From: Candidatus Woesearchaeota archaeon
Lineage (GTDB): Archaea > Nanobdellota > Nanobdellia > Woesearchaeales > WJKL01
NCBI GenBank assembly: GCA_019322535.1
Contig: JAHWIM010000024.1
Location: 1-45,452, forward strand
Direction of reading: 5' to 3'
DNA length: 45,452 bases
The translations under genes were made by a program, and so were the position numbers. The notes beneath the pieces are model-generated. The model worked only from the letters and a program-made list of their open reading frames with translations, was not told the DNA's origin and did not search any database. Below are positions 14,081 to 22,983 of this stretch, piece by piece; positions within the stretch are counted from its first letter, which is position 1; the number at the start of each line of letters is the position of its first letter.

Positions 14081-15211
14081 TTAAATCAAAAAATCAACTA
14101 GTATTAAAATATTTCCTTTAACTATCAAAGTCAATAAAACCCCAAAAAACATAAAAGGAGCAAAAGGAATTGTTTGGCTTATTTTGATCTTTTTAACACC
14201 AATTTCCTTTAATTTATTTATTTGTTTTTTTGTTAATCCCTCTGCTTCTTCTTCAATAAAATCATCTAATTCAAATTTAGATTTTTGCTTCTTAATATAA
14301 TAATCACCTTTATATTTAATAGCCTTCATATCTTTTTTCTTTAAAGATTTTAATTCATCTTTACTTGCTTTTTGCAATTTTTCACTTAAAATCATTCCAG
14401 GTTTTAATTTATCAATTTTTATCTCTTTGGCGAAAATCTCTTCTCCAAGCTTAGACAAACTTCCTTTTAGAAAACTTCTAAAGAATTTCCATACAAAAAC
14501 AAGCACTAATAAATCAATTAAAAATGAAAAAGAATATACAGACTTATCAATAACAAGCCTTAATAATACAATTCCCAGCATAATATAAAATGACTTATTT
14601 AATTTCTTTTTAATTTTTGAAAAAACAAATACAGTCAGGAAGATTCTTAATATATAATTTTGAATTCCAACAAAAGAAAGCAAAATTTGAATAATCCAAA
14701 AAATAGCAAAAAGATAAACAACAGTATTAAGCAACGATTTTAACTGGAAAAATTCTTTTAAAAATGATTTCATCACTTTTTTAATATTTTCTATCTTTAC
14801 CCTAAATAACATCAAAAAAACCATTGCAAGCAAACTAGGAATAAAAATATTAATCAACAACATAAATGAAGGAGTCCATTTAATATATCCGTGCCTATAG
14901 GCAGTCAAAGGTATTAAAACAGAATAAGCAAAAAAAAGCTTTCCGTCTCCTGCAGTCCATACCTTCATCCACCAAAAACCAAAACCAACCAAAAGCCCAA
15001 AACCCATATTTACAAATAATTCCGAGACATATCCTAAACTTAAATTTCCAAAGTATAAATAATAAAAAATCAAAGTAAGATTAACAACCAGCCCATAAAT
15101 CAATGCAAAAATAATCCATTTATTTCTTATTTTGCCGTATCTAATATCACTCAAACTAGTGATTATTCCTAAAATCAAAATACCAGGCAAAAAATAATAA
15201 AGTATATCCAT
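14081..15211 (-). CDS. Archaeal prepilin/preflagellin peptidase (A24 family)
   Basis: This 376-residue membrane aspartyl protease would cut class III signal peptides after the basic N-region of pilin-like proteins. The catalytic aspartates are D22 (SDIRYGKIRNKW) and D89 in AGDGKL, the archaeal form of the GxGD motif. Several membrane helices follow. A cytoplasmic insert (about 250-345) has KLKPGMIL and EEAEGLTKKQI, then IPFAPFMFFG. This insert is common in longer archaeal A24 enzymes. It is the first gene of the Hxs operon (10 nt before hxsD) and faces the large block of KKAQ-type proteins across a divergent promoter. Both HxsA and those proteins are plausible substrates. Confidence 0.88.
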   Translation of the reverse strand: MDILYYFLPGILILGIITSLSDIRYGKIRNKWIIFALIYGLVVNLTLIFYYLYFGNLSLGYVSELFVNMGFGLLVGFGFWWMKVWTAGDGKLFFAYSVLIPLTAYRHGYIKWTPSFMLLINIFIPSLLAMVFLMLFRVKIENIKKVMKSFLKEFFQLKSLLNTVVYLFAIFWIIQILLSFVGIQNYILRIFLTVFVFSKIKKKLNKSFYIMLGIVLLRLVIDKSVYSFSFLIDLLVLVFVWKFFRSFLKGSLSKLGEEIFAKEIKIDKLKPGMILSEKLQKASKDELKSLKKKDMKAIKYKGDYYIKKQKSKFELDDFIEEEAEGLTKKQINKLKEIGVKKIKISQTIPFAPFMFFGVLLTLIVKGNILILVDFLI

Positions 15212-15310
15212 ATTAACTAATTTAAAAATTAACTATAAATAATTATCTCTGTTTTCGCTAAATTTAAATATAACAATCCTTATTTTATAGAATATTAAAA
15301 AGAGGGACTT
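15212..15310. promoter_or_regulatory. Divergent promoter between the Hxs operon and the surface-protein block
   Basis: Leftward, TTATTTATAG (complement of 15233-15242) lies 21 nt before the peptidase ATG, implying a leaderless mRNA. Rightward, AATTTAAATATA (15261-15272) is followed by the Shine-Dalgarno GAGGG at 15302-15306, 4 nt before the ATG at 15311. The TATA boxes are only about 20 bp apart, so the two directions may compete or be co-regulated. Confidence 0.55.
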
Positions 15311-18300
15311 ATGAAATTTAAAAAATCAATTTTAATTTTGATAGTAATAATTCTTTCATCAATTTTATTAGCACACTTAGCAAGCTCTGAGGACCCCGAA
15401 TACCCTTCATGTGACTGTGGTGTTTATCGTCTTCCTCTTAAATATAATTTTTTTACAGACAACTATGAAGAACCCTTCTCAGAAACAGGAACAAATGGAA
15501 CAGGTACAAAAAGCTGCAATATCACTTGTCGTGAAATAACAGGAGTATTAAAAGAGGAATGTACAAAAGATGGAAAATATTATGCATATATTAATTGTCC
15601 AATACCCCCCTATATGTTGCGTTATGCAATTGAAGAATGCGCAGACCCTGAAAGTGAAGAAGAATGTGAAACTGAGAACACAGTCAGAAATCTTATAAAT
15701 TACCTAGTAGAAGAAGTTAATTTAGATGCAAACCCAGCAGACTGCGCCCAAGTAATTGCAGGAAGCCCATCAGAGCCAGTAAGTGTATATGTAGAAGGAG
15801 CAGATCAAGGCAATAACTGTTGTGGAAATGAAGGCAAAGAAGACATTGGTTATATGGCAGATGGCAGCAGGCAGGTTTGTATTGATGATTCCTCTATTGA
15901 TAATCCTGAAGAATTTCCTGGCAAATATCAATGGCTGCATGCAGGCCAGCATTGGTTTAAAATAGTTACTGTAAATAGGTCTGTTAAAAAAAATCCAGTA
16001 ATATATGACGTTATTTCAAATGCAGAAAAATGGTTTGTATGCCAACCAGGAGTTCCTATAGTAGGTCCAACATACACTGTTGAGATAATCCCACCAGAAA
16101 GGCCACTTACAGGAGCTCCACCAGGATTAGGGCAAGGTACAATAGGAAACACAGTTGGTCAAGGTATAGGAGCGCCTCCAATTCTAGCTCCAACACCAAC
16201 AATGTATGGCTCAGAAACAAACTTAATGGATATATCTGACTTTGGTTCTGATTTTGAAATTTTATATGAATTAACAACACCCACAACAGAAAATGACCAA
16301 GATGGAGATGGTTATGTTGATTTAAGTATGGGCGGGACTGATTGTAATGACTTAAATCCAACAATTTATCCAGGAGCCCATGATCCTTGTGGAGATGCTA
16401 TTGACCAGGATTGTGATTCCCAAACACACATAAAGCCAGATGGAGCATCTTGCCAGCCAGTACAACTTACCTTAGGTGTCCCAAGTTTAGCAGAAAGATT
16501 TATGTGTTTTAATGAAGATGAAAAAGGCACATTTGCAGAATGTTGTGGCTATGATGCAAATAACTGCTATAACGAAGTCCCAAAAGGAAGACGTCAAGGA
16601 GCAGTCTTAACAACAATAGAAGAATTCCAAGAAGGTTGTTCAAGAACTGCAAATTGCGTCTTGGAATTTGGTTTAATTCCTAAATGGGGAGAACCATTTT
16701 ATACTTTTGATATTGATATTGACAGAACTGACTCTCAGCTCCATAATTGGACTGATTATGAAAGCCTTGAATTCTTTATCTATCTTTCAGATGATTTTGT
16801 TCAAGACATAATTATATTAGGGCAACAAACAGGAGAAACAGGAGATAGTCTTGAAGATTATGAACTATTATTCTTTCAGCCAATTACAAAATATGTTGTT
16901 AATACAGTTTCTCTTAGAAAATGGATGCATGTGGTAATTCCTTTAGATGACCCAAATTGGGTAGACCCTCCTGATTATGTAAGCCACATAGTTTTTTATG
17001 CAGACACAGAAAAAGTTAGAACAGCAGGAGGTCTAACACAAACAACAATAGCAGATTCCCTGATTACAACATGGGACAATGTAATTGGATTAGATAGATT
17101 TTTCTTAAAACCAAAAACAACACCTCATTATTGTACAGGAACAAACAAACCAATGTGGATTAGTGATTTAGATAATGCAACTAGAGACCTGGATAATATT
17201 TCATTTGGAAAATCAGCTTGTCAATCAACACCAACATTTGGCTGGACAGGCGCACAATGCTGCGGAGATGACACTACTGCACAAACTCATGAATACTTTG
17301 CAGATTCTCTAGCTGGCTGCTGGAAAGGAAATTTTGTCCCGCCAGACACAACAATAATGAATGTTGAGTATGAATTAACTTATCAAGTCCCTACTTATTC
17401 AAAAACAGAGATAACTTCTCCTTCAATATATGAAACTCAAGACGACTTTGAATATTACATCTCTGTTTTGAGATTTAATGAGCCTGAAGATAACTTTAGG
17501 TATTATGACATAGAGACAATAAATTACAGCAAAATACCAAAAGATATTGGTGAAATAAGAGTAAATCTTCCAGAACCAGAATGGGTAGAGCCTCAAACAG
17601 CTATAAGTAAATATGCAAAAGGACAATCTTTTTGCCCAGTTAATCAAGCAGTAGTTGCTATGACATCTCATCATGATGGATACATGCTGAAAGCATTTTG
17701 TGCTGATATAGAACAAGGAGTTGTTGTTTATCCAAACAAAGCTCCTGCCACTCAACCTATTGACATTGCGTTTCCACTTACTATAATGGCTACTGGAATT
17801 GATAAAATTACAGGAGGACTAACTACAGAACAAATAGGGGTAATAGGGTCACTTATTGGTGGAGGTACTTTATATGGAGCAGGATGGGCAAAATGTGGCA
17901 TAAATCAAGTAGTTTGTGGAATTGGGAGCTCGAAACATGGCAAATATTGGATGAGTCATGCTTATTGTTGTCCAACAACTGGAATGAATATTGACAGCTT
18001 TCATGACGTTATAGAATATAGTATTAGTGCAGATCGAAAATTAGTGTGTCCTGATAGCCATGTTGTTTGTGGTGTAAGATGGCCTGGTAGCAAGAGCGGC
18101 AGCGGCTCAAGGTGGGTACTCGCAGGCCTAAACGGATTCATGTGTTGTAAAATGAATCCAATTGCTGCATATCTTCTTGAAGATAATAATGAAAATATCA
18201 CTACCTATTTTGAACCAACTGCTTATGATCAACCATTTTTGTCAAACACAAACACAAGCCATATCATGGCAGTTTCAGACATTCGTCAAGTGACAGGTGG

Positions 18301-19981
18301 AAAACAAGCATTTAATGCAACACTAGACGGAACAAGAACAGAAACAACAAGATTTACACAAACATGCAGCAAAAATGAATGTGAATATCCTTATGTTGGT
18401 GAAATACCTCCAACTTGTGGCCAACTAATATGTGGTCAAGAAACAATAGGAGAATTTGTTAAAAACCCGCATCCAGAATTATATGATATTTCTGTAGATT
18501 ACAATAAATCTTTAATAAAAGTAAGCAGAATAAGGCAAGAAATAATCTTCTGGAATGAAACATTCTACGGTTGTGCTGCATCAGATTATACAATGAACGT
18601 TGATCCAGATCTTTATATTGATAATTCTGCACAAATGTGTGATGTAATTGGATCTCATTTTTGTTCACCAGGCCAAGGATGGAATAATAGATTAGAAGGA
18701 GCACCAAATGCATCTTCAAGAGATACTGTTAAAGCAACACCAATAGAATATCCTATTCAAAGTTCATCTTGCTGTCCAGAAAGTTATTGCTGGAATGACA
18801 CTGCTTGTGTTCCAAGTGAAGCAAATGCAACATCATTAATAAATCCATTAATAATAGGAGATAAAATTTGGAGATGCTTAGATGGAAACTGGTCATTAGC
18901 AATCAAGAGATACACATGGGATTTTTCACAATCAGGATTCTGCCCAACACATACACAATGTCTAGTTGATCCAGCAGGCAACGCATTATTAAATGATCAA
19001 CCAGAATCCTATGATCCAACTTCAACAGATGTTCCTCAGTGTATTGAATCAGGACAATTCATAGTAGATCATTATTGCTTTAATGGAACATGGACATCAA
19101 GAACAAAATTAATAGCCCTGCAATTCCTTGATATAGTAAATGAAACAGGAGATATTGATAATTACACTTTGTTCTGTGATAATTACAAAAATGCATTAGC
19201 AAATTATGATTATCTTTCAATAGAAGATGTATTGCGTGGAAAACTATACGCAAGACCACCTATCTCTATTTACACTTGTTCAGACAATACAAATTATGTA
19301 ATGCCGTGTGTAAACAATTTCTGTGTGATTAAATATATTGATAGAAGCTCAGGCGAACAAAAAGTTCTGCTTGGAACATCTCTAAACAGACCAATTGATG
19401 ATCCAGAATTTTCATTCTTAAGAGCATTAGACCAAACATCAACCTATTGCTCAAATCTGCAAGGCACAGGTTTTGGTTTCCAAAAATGCAGCAATGATGC
19501 AAATATATGGTATTCAGATGAAATAAATTCAGTAATCTTTAGCAAAACAGGAACTTCAGTTGGAGCACTTAGCATCATAGATTCATTTGCGAGATTCTTA
19601 TTTAATCCAATTAATTCTATAATTAATTATGTAGTAGATGTTATAGCACCAAGAGCAGAGCCATCAGGAGCTTTAATAGATTATAATTTCACACAAAACG
19701 TTAAAGACTTCAATCAAATATACATAAATAGACTCCTTGATATTTCAATCAAAGCAATTATAGAAGAACCGCAGCTTGACAAAAAATTTGTCACAATCAA
19801 ATATTTTGAAGTTCCAGAAGATATCTGCTTAGCAGTAGATGTTTATGACAGAGCAAATCCACCAGATGGCCAGATTTCTTGTACAAAAGAAGACTCAGTT
19901 TACTATGTCATTTCAGACCAAGAAGTGGCATTTGATGTTTGGACAGACTTTACTTCTAAATTAAGACCAGTTTATCCTTAA
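15311..19981 (+). CDS. Giant Cys-rich secreted surface protein with MopE-type motif
   Basis: This 1556-residue protein has a Sec signal peptide (basic MKFKK, hydrophobic core to about 24, then a likely cut before EDPE). At 329-382 there is a MopE-like calcium/metal motif: DQDGDGYVD, then DCNDLNPTIYPGAHDPCGDAIDQDCD. Three copies of a Cys module start at C775, C862 and C913, each with C-[PG]-x-[NS]-x-x-V and ending in Cys or a Cys pair after a turn rich in Gly, His and Ser. Many other cysteines suggest disulfides. There is no obvious C-terminal membrane anchor. It is probably an adhesin or envelope protein; no enzymatic motif was found. A good Shine-Dalgarno site supports the start. Confidence 0.85.
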   Translation: MKFKKSILILIVIILSSILLAHLASSEDPEYPSCDCGVYRLPLKYNFFTDNYEEPFSETGTNGTGTKSCNITCREITGVLKEECTKDGKYYAYINCPIPPYMLRYAIEECADPESEEECETENTVRNLINYLVEEVNLDANPADCAQVIAGSPSEPVSVYVEGADQGNNCCGNEGKEDIGYMADGSRQVCIDDSSIDNPEEFPGKYQWLHAGQHWFKIVTVNRSVKKNPVIYDVISNAEKWFVCQPGVPIVGPTYTVEIIPPERPLTGAPPGLGQGTIGNTVGQGIGAPPILAPTPTMYGSETNLMDISDFGSDFEILYELTTPTTENDQDGDGYVDLSMGGTDCNDLNPTIYPGAHDPCGDAIDQDCDSQTHIKPDGASCQPVQLTLGVPSLAERFMCFNEDEKGTFAECCGYDANNCYNEVPKGRRQGAVLTTIEEFQEGCSRTANCVLEFGLIPKWGEPFYTFDIDIDRTDSQLHNWTDYESLEFFIYLSDDFVQDIIILGQQTGETGDSLEDYELLFFQPITKYVVNTVSLRKWMHVVIPLDDPNWVDPPDYVSHIVFYADTEKVRTAGGLTQTTIADSLITTWDNVIGLDRFFLKPKTTPHYCTGTNKPMWISDLDNATRDLDNISFGKSACQSTPTFGWTGAQCCGDDTTAQTHEYFADSLAGCWKGNFVPPDTTIMNVEYELTYQVPTYSKTEITSPSIYETQDDFEYYISVLRFNEPEDNFRYYDIETINYSKIPKDIGEIRVNLPEPEWVEPQTAISKYAKGQSFCPVNQAVVAMTSHHDGYMLKAFCADIEQGVVVYPNKAPATQPIDIAFPLTIMATGIDKITGGLTTEQIGVIGSLIGGGTLYGAGWAKCGINQVVCGIGSSKHGKYWMSHAYCCPTTGMNIDSFHDVIEYSISADRKLVCPDSHVVCGVRWPGSKSGSGSRWVLAGLNGFMCCKMNPIAAYLLEDNNENITTYFEPTAYDQPFLSNTNTSHIMAVSDIRQVTGGKQAFNATLDGTRTETTRFTQTCSKNECEYPYVGEIPPTCGQLICGQETIGEFVKNPHPELYDISVDYNKSLIKVSRIRQEIIFWNETFYGCAASDYTMNVDPDLYIDNSAQMCDVIGSHFCSPGQGWNNRLEGAPNASSRDTVKATPIEYPIQSSSCCPESYCWNDTACVPSEANATSLINPLIIGDKIWRCLDGNWSLAIKRYTWDFSQSGFCPTHTQCLVDPAGNALLNDQPESYDPTSTDVPQCIESGQFIVDHYCFNGTWTSRTKLIALQFLDIVNETGDIDNYTLFCDNYKNALANYDYLSIEDVLRGKLYARPPISIYTCSDNTNYVMPCVNNFCVIKYIDRSSGEQKVLLGTSLNRPIDDPEFSFLRALDQTSTYCSNLQGTGFGFQKCSNDANIWYSDEINSVIFSKTGTSVGALSIIDSFARFLFNPINSIINYVVDVIAPRAEPSGALIDYNFTQNVKDFNQIYINRLLDISIKAIIEEPQLDKKFVTIKYFEVPEDICLAVDVYDRANPPDGQISCTKEDSVYYVISDQEVAFDVWTDFTSKLRPVYP

Positions 19982-20007
19982 TAGTATTTAATGCATTAAC
20001 AGAAAGA

Positions 20008-20015
20008 TTTAAATA
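20008..20015 (+). promoter_or_regulatory. TATA box before the 84-residue gene
   Basis: TTTAAATA ends 24 nt before the ATG at 20040, implying a leaderless transcript. A palindrome (20026-20039) fills the space between the TATA box and the start codon. Confidence 0.5.
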
Positions 20016-20025
20016 CTCTTTTTAA

Positions 20026-20334
20026 GTTAATAGATTAACATGAAAAAAGAGGGTAAATTAAAACACTATATTCTCTATACTTACTCTCTTTCAAACCAGC
20101 CAAAATCAATCAGAGTAAGATTTGTCTATCTTCTCAAAGGAAGAGGAAAAGATCAAGGCATTGTGCAGCAACTAAAAGGCAAATTTCTAGTTCCAGGCTG
20201 CTTTACACTCCCAATTAAAAAAGACAAAGAAATGCAGGAAATATTTCAAAAATGGAAAATAAAATTCAAAAGAATTCCAATGTTAACATATTAACCAAAA
20301 TGAAAAACAAAACAAAATCAGTTAATGTATTAAC
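20026..20334. repeat. Three copies of palindrome GTTAA-N4-TTAAC
   Basis: Perfect inverted repeats GTTAA-N4-TTAAC lie at 20026-20039, 20282-20295 and 20321-20334. The first directly precedes the ATG of the 84-residue gene. The second spans that gene's stop codon. The third is just inside the next gene. Such clustering in 309 bp suggests an operator, perhaps autoregulated by the 84-residue protein; this is inference. Confidence 0.5.
20040..20294 (+). CDS. Small basic protein of unknown function
   Basis: This 84-residue, lysine-rich protein has pI clearly above neutral by composition. It alternates likely beta strands (HYILYTYSL, IRVRFVYLL) with a Gly turn (KGRGKDQGI) and a helix near the C-terminus (KEMQEIFQKWKI). 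It has no signal peptide and so is cytoplasmic, unlike the genes around it. I do not recognise a family. A small alpha/beta nucleic-acid-binding fold is possible. It lies between two giant surface-protein genes and is flanked by three palindromes, which makes a regulator one option. Composition resembles that of its neighbours. Confidence 0.6.
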   Translation: MKKEGKLKHYILYTYSLSNQPKSIRVRFVYLLKGRGKDQGIVQQLKGKFLVPGCFTLPIKKDKEMQEIFQKWKIKFKRIPMLTY

Positions 20335-22933
20335 AAGCAAAAAATCTCAAATTACATTATTTATGATACTAGGGATAATCATCCTATTTGCATTTGGTTT
20401 TCTATACTTTAGCATAAGCAGCTCAACAAAAGCAAGAGTAAGAGCTCAAGTAGTTCAGCAAGCAGAAGATGTCCTAAATCAAAGAACTACAAGATACTAT
20501 ACTCATTTGTGTATAAAAGATGTCCTTAAAGAAGGATTAGTGCTTTTAGGCAAACAAGGAGGTTATATATACCCAGGACAACCAGGTTCTATAATTCCAC
20601 AAGGCTACATCCAGTTTAATGCAGACAATATACCTTATTTAATTAAACCGTCACAATTTTCACCACCATCATATCCTTGTTATAGTTTGTACAACCCTCC
20701 TGTTTATTGTGCTTTTATCAATAATATAACTTTATTTTCACAGCTCTACTCAACTGTTTTTGGTGCAAATCTGCTTCCATATATTCAAAAATTTCAAGGA
20801 AGATATTCAATACAAGAGCAGCTTGAATCTTATGTCTCAGCACAAGCTCCAGCATGTATGCCTTCTCTTTCAGAAATACCTGAATTCTCTAATTATGATT
20901 TTAGTACAGGAAAAGTTACATCAGAAATTGAATTTGCATCATCAGGAGTTAGTGTCAAAATAGATTATCCTGTTGTAATAGCTATTCCAAATATAGAACC
21001 AGCTTCAGCAACATTAAAACTCCAGGCAACAGTAAATGTGAGATTTAAACAGCTCTATGATGCAGTAAAAGACATAATACAATATGATAATAATTATTTA
21101 GATTACAACATACTGGATGATACCTATGCAGGCAGTTATCTAGGAAGACAGCTTAAATTTAGTGTTTTAGATAATGTTTCATTCACTGCTCAATTTGGAA
21201 GGACTGAAGATGTTTTTATTATGAATGATACTAAATCAGATATAGAAATAAGGCCATTTGTCTTTAAATTTGCTAGAAAAAACCGCTACCCAGCACTTGA
21301 CTATATCCCTGAAGGCCCGCCAAAAAGTGTGTTTGAATTTATTGTGTATTCAAACGAGACTCTAAGAATAGAGCCAAAAGCATTTGATCCAGACGAAGAT
21401 GCTTTAACATATTCATACCATGGCTGGAAAGCAGAATATGATTCAGTTTGGGATAATGCAACAAGAACACAATCACCACCAAGATCAACATTAGCTAACT
21501 ATTGGGAAAGATCATCTTTATTTCAACAAACAGCTAGATCAGCAGAAATAAACCTAACTCCCTCAGACAAAGGCATACATAATTTTACAGTAAATGTTTC
21601 AGATGATTCAAATTTAGTAGATTATCAGGTTATTAGAGTTTTAGTTGATAGATTCTTAAGAGCAGAAGGTGAAGCAGATAATTTTTATGAAGATATAGAC
21701 AATACAAAAGCATCAATAGAAGATCCTTATCTTTTAACTGTCACAAGTGAAACAGTCTTAGTTGATCCAACAACAAGATATGTTTATACTTGGCTTGACC
21801 GTTTTACAAACACAGTACTTCACAAAGGAAATTTCTCTTGTTTACTGCTTCCAGTACTAAGATCATGTTCTGCATTTAATGCTTCAATCAACAATATGGT
21901 TGGACCATTTTCAACAATTTCAACAGCACCTGATAGAATAGGTCTTACAGTTGATGCATTTGGTATTAATAACCAAACAGCTTCAACAACATTTAATGTA
22001 ACAGTATATGAATGTCTGCCTCATATATACTCTTATTCACCACCATACCCTTTCCATAATACAAAAGATCCATTTCAGGCAGACCATTTTTGCTGCTCAA
22101 TGGAAGGAACAATTAGAACAGGAGAAGAATGTATGCGCTTAGAAGAATATACTTGTTACATCCCAGGACAGCCAGCAGGTATAGCAGGAAAAGCAGTTCA
22201 AGAAGCTACAGGCACTCCTCCAACACTTTGGCCAGCAACAATAATCCCAGATATTACAGCTCCAAGATCAGACAGTATATTCAAGAGAACTTTTGTACAG
22301 CTTTGTGGAAGAAGAGGAAATGCTTGCTCAGGAGAAATCACAGACAAATGGGTTTTACATAAAAGATGCAATATTAACGAAAGTTTTGGTACACAAGAAC
22401 ATTGCCAAGGACCTGCAAGAACAAAAGAATGTCAAATAAATCAAGTAAATCCAGAATGTCATAATTATAGGTTAGGAGAAAGTTTTGAAAAAACCTTTTT
22501 AAAATCACCAGCAGCAACAGGAATTTGTAACCCAGAAAGAAAATGTTCTCCTGCTATAGCAGACAGATCACCAGAAAATAATTATGGCGGAGAAGGCCCG
22601 CTCGATTGCCAAGCACAATGTTCAGGACAAGGTCCTTGTACAGCTGCTGCTAATTGTATATGTTCAAAAGATAAGTGTAGTAATGATGTATCCTCAAAAT
22701 GCAATAACAGACCACCAGGCTATTCAGCAAATGGAGGAGGAGTTGCTGATTTATGGAATGCAGTTTTTGGCACTCCAAAAGATGATGTGGGTTGTGATTT
22801 TAACTGCCAATGGGTAGACTGTGGCAACTACACTTTTGATCCAATATCTAAACAATGCAGAATAAGAGCAGACTCACAAGTAGACTGTGATGATGGTTTT
22901 ACTTATGATCAAGCGACCAGTTCCTGCTCATAA
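20300..22933 (+). CDS. Large surface protein with pilin-type N-terminus
   Basis: This 877-residue protein begins at the ATG 5 nt after the previous stop; an alternative start at 20252 would add 16 residues and overlap the upstream gene. The N-terminus has KKSQ (14-17) followed by a hydrophobic helix (about 18-38), a class III signal peptide. A beta-sandwich region near 340-450 has D-P-D-E-D-A-L-T-Y-S and VNVSDDSN, like cadherin/Ig-type cell-surface domains. The last 300 residues are Cys-rich (for example CSPAIADRS, CICSKDKCS, CDFNCQWVDC). It is probably held in the membrane by the N-terminal helix and exposed outside. The partner of the surface proteins on either side is unknown. Confidence 0.8.
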   Translation: MKNKTKSVNVLTSKKSQITLFMILGIIILFAFGFLYFSISSSTKARVRAQVVQQAEDVLNQRTTRYYTHLCIKDVLKEGLVLLGKQGGYIYPGQPGSIIPQGYIQFNADNIPYLIKPSQFSPPSYPCYSLYNPPVYCAFINNITLFSQLYSTVFGANLLPYIQKFQGRYSIQEQLESYVSAQAPACMPSLSEIPEFSNYDFSTGKVTSEIEFASSGVSVKIDYPVVIAIPNIEPASATLKLQATVNVRFKQLYDAVKDIIQYDNNYLDYNILDDTYAGSYLGRQLKFSVLDNVSFTAQFGRTEDVFIMNDTKSDIEIRPFVFKFARKNRYPALDYIPEGPPKSVFEFIVYSNETLRIEPKAFDPDEDALTYSYHGWKAEYDSVWDNATRTQSPPRSTLANYWERSSLFQQTARSAEINLTPSDKGIHNFTVNVSDDSNLVDYQVIRVLVDRFLRAEGEADNFYEDIDNTKASIEDPYLLTVTSETVLVDPTTRYVYTWLDRFTNTVLHKGNFSCLLLPVLRSCSAFNASINNMVGPFSTISTAPDRIGLTVDAFGINNQTASTTFNVTVYECLPHIYSYSPPYPFHNTKDPFQADHFCCSMEGTIRTGEECMRLEEYTCYIPGQPAGIAGKAVQEATGTPPTLWPATIIPDITAPRSDSIFKRTFVQLCGRRGNACSGEITDKWVLHKRCNINESFGTQEHCQGPARTKECQINQVNPECHNYRLGESFEKTFLKSPAATGICNPERKCSPAIADRSPENNYGGEGPLDCQAQCSGQGPCTAAANCICSKDKCSNDVSSKCNNRPPGYSANGGGVADLWNAVFGTPKDDVGCDFNCQWVDCGNYTFDPISKQCRIRADSQVDCDDGFTYDQATSSCS

Positions 22934-22937
22934 CAAC

Positions 22938-22977
22938 ATTTAAAAACTATTAAACCAAAATGAACGTAGAAAAGAGG
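22938..22977 (+). promoter_or_regulatory. Promoter and Shine-Dalgarno site of the 2139-residue protein gene
   Basis: ATTTAAAAAC (22938-22947) is TATA-like. GAGG at 22974-22977 is 6 nt before the ATG at 22984. This favours the ATG at 22984 over an in-frame ATG at 22960, which lies only 12 nt after the TATA box. Confidence 0.45.
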
Positions 22978-22983
22978 AACCTT

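Noticed and set aside
20252..20299. Longer start for the 877-residue surface protein
   Set aside because: It would overlap the upstream gene by 43 nt, and the ATG at 20300 lies 5 nt after the upstream stop with the KKSQ signal close behind.
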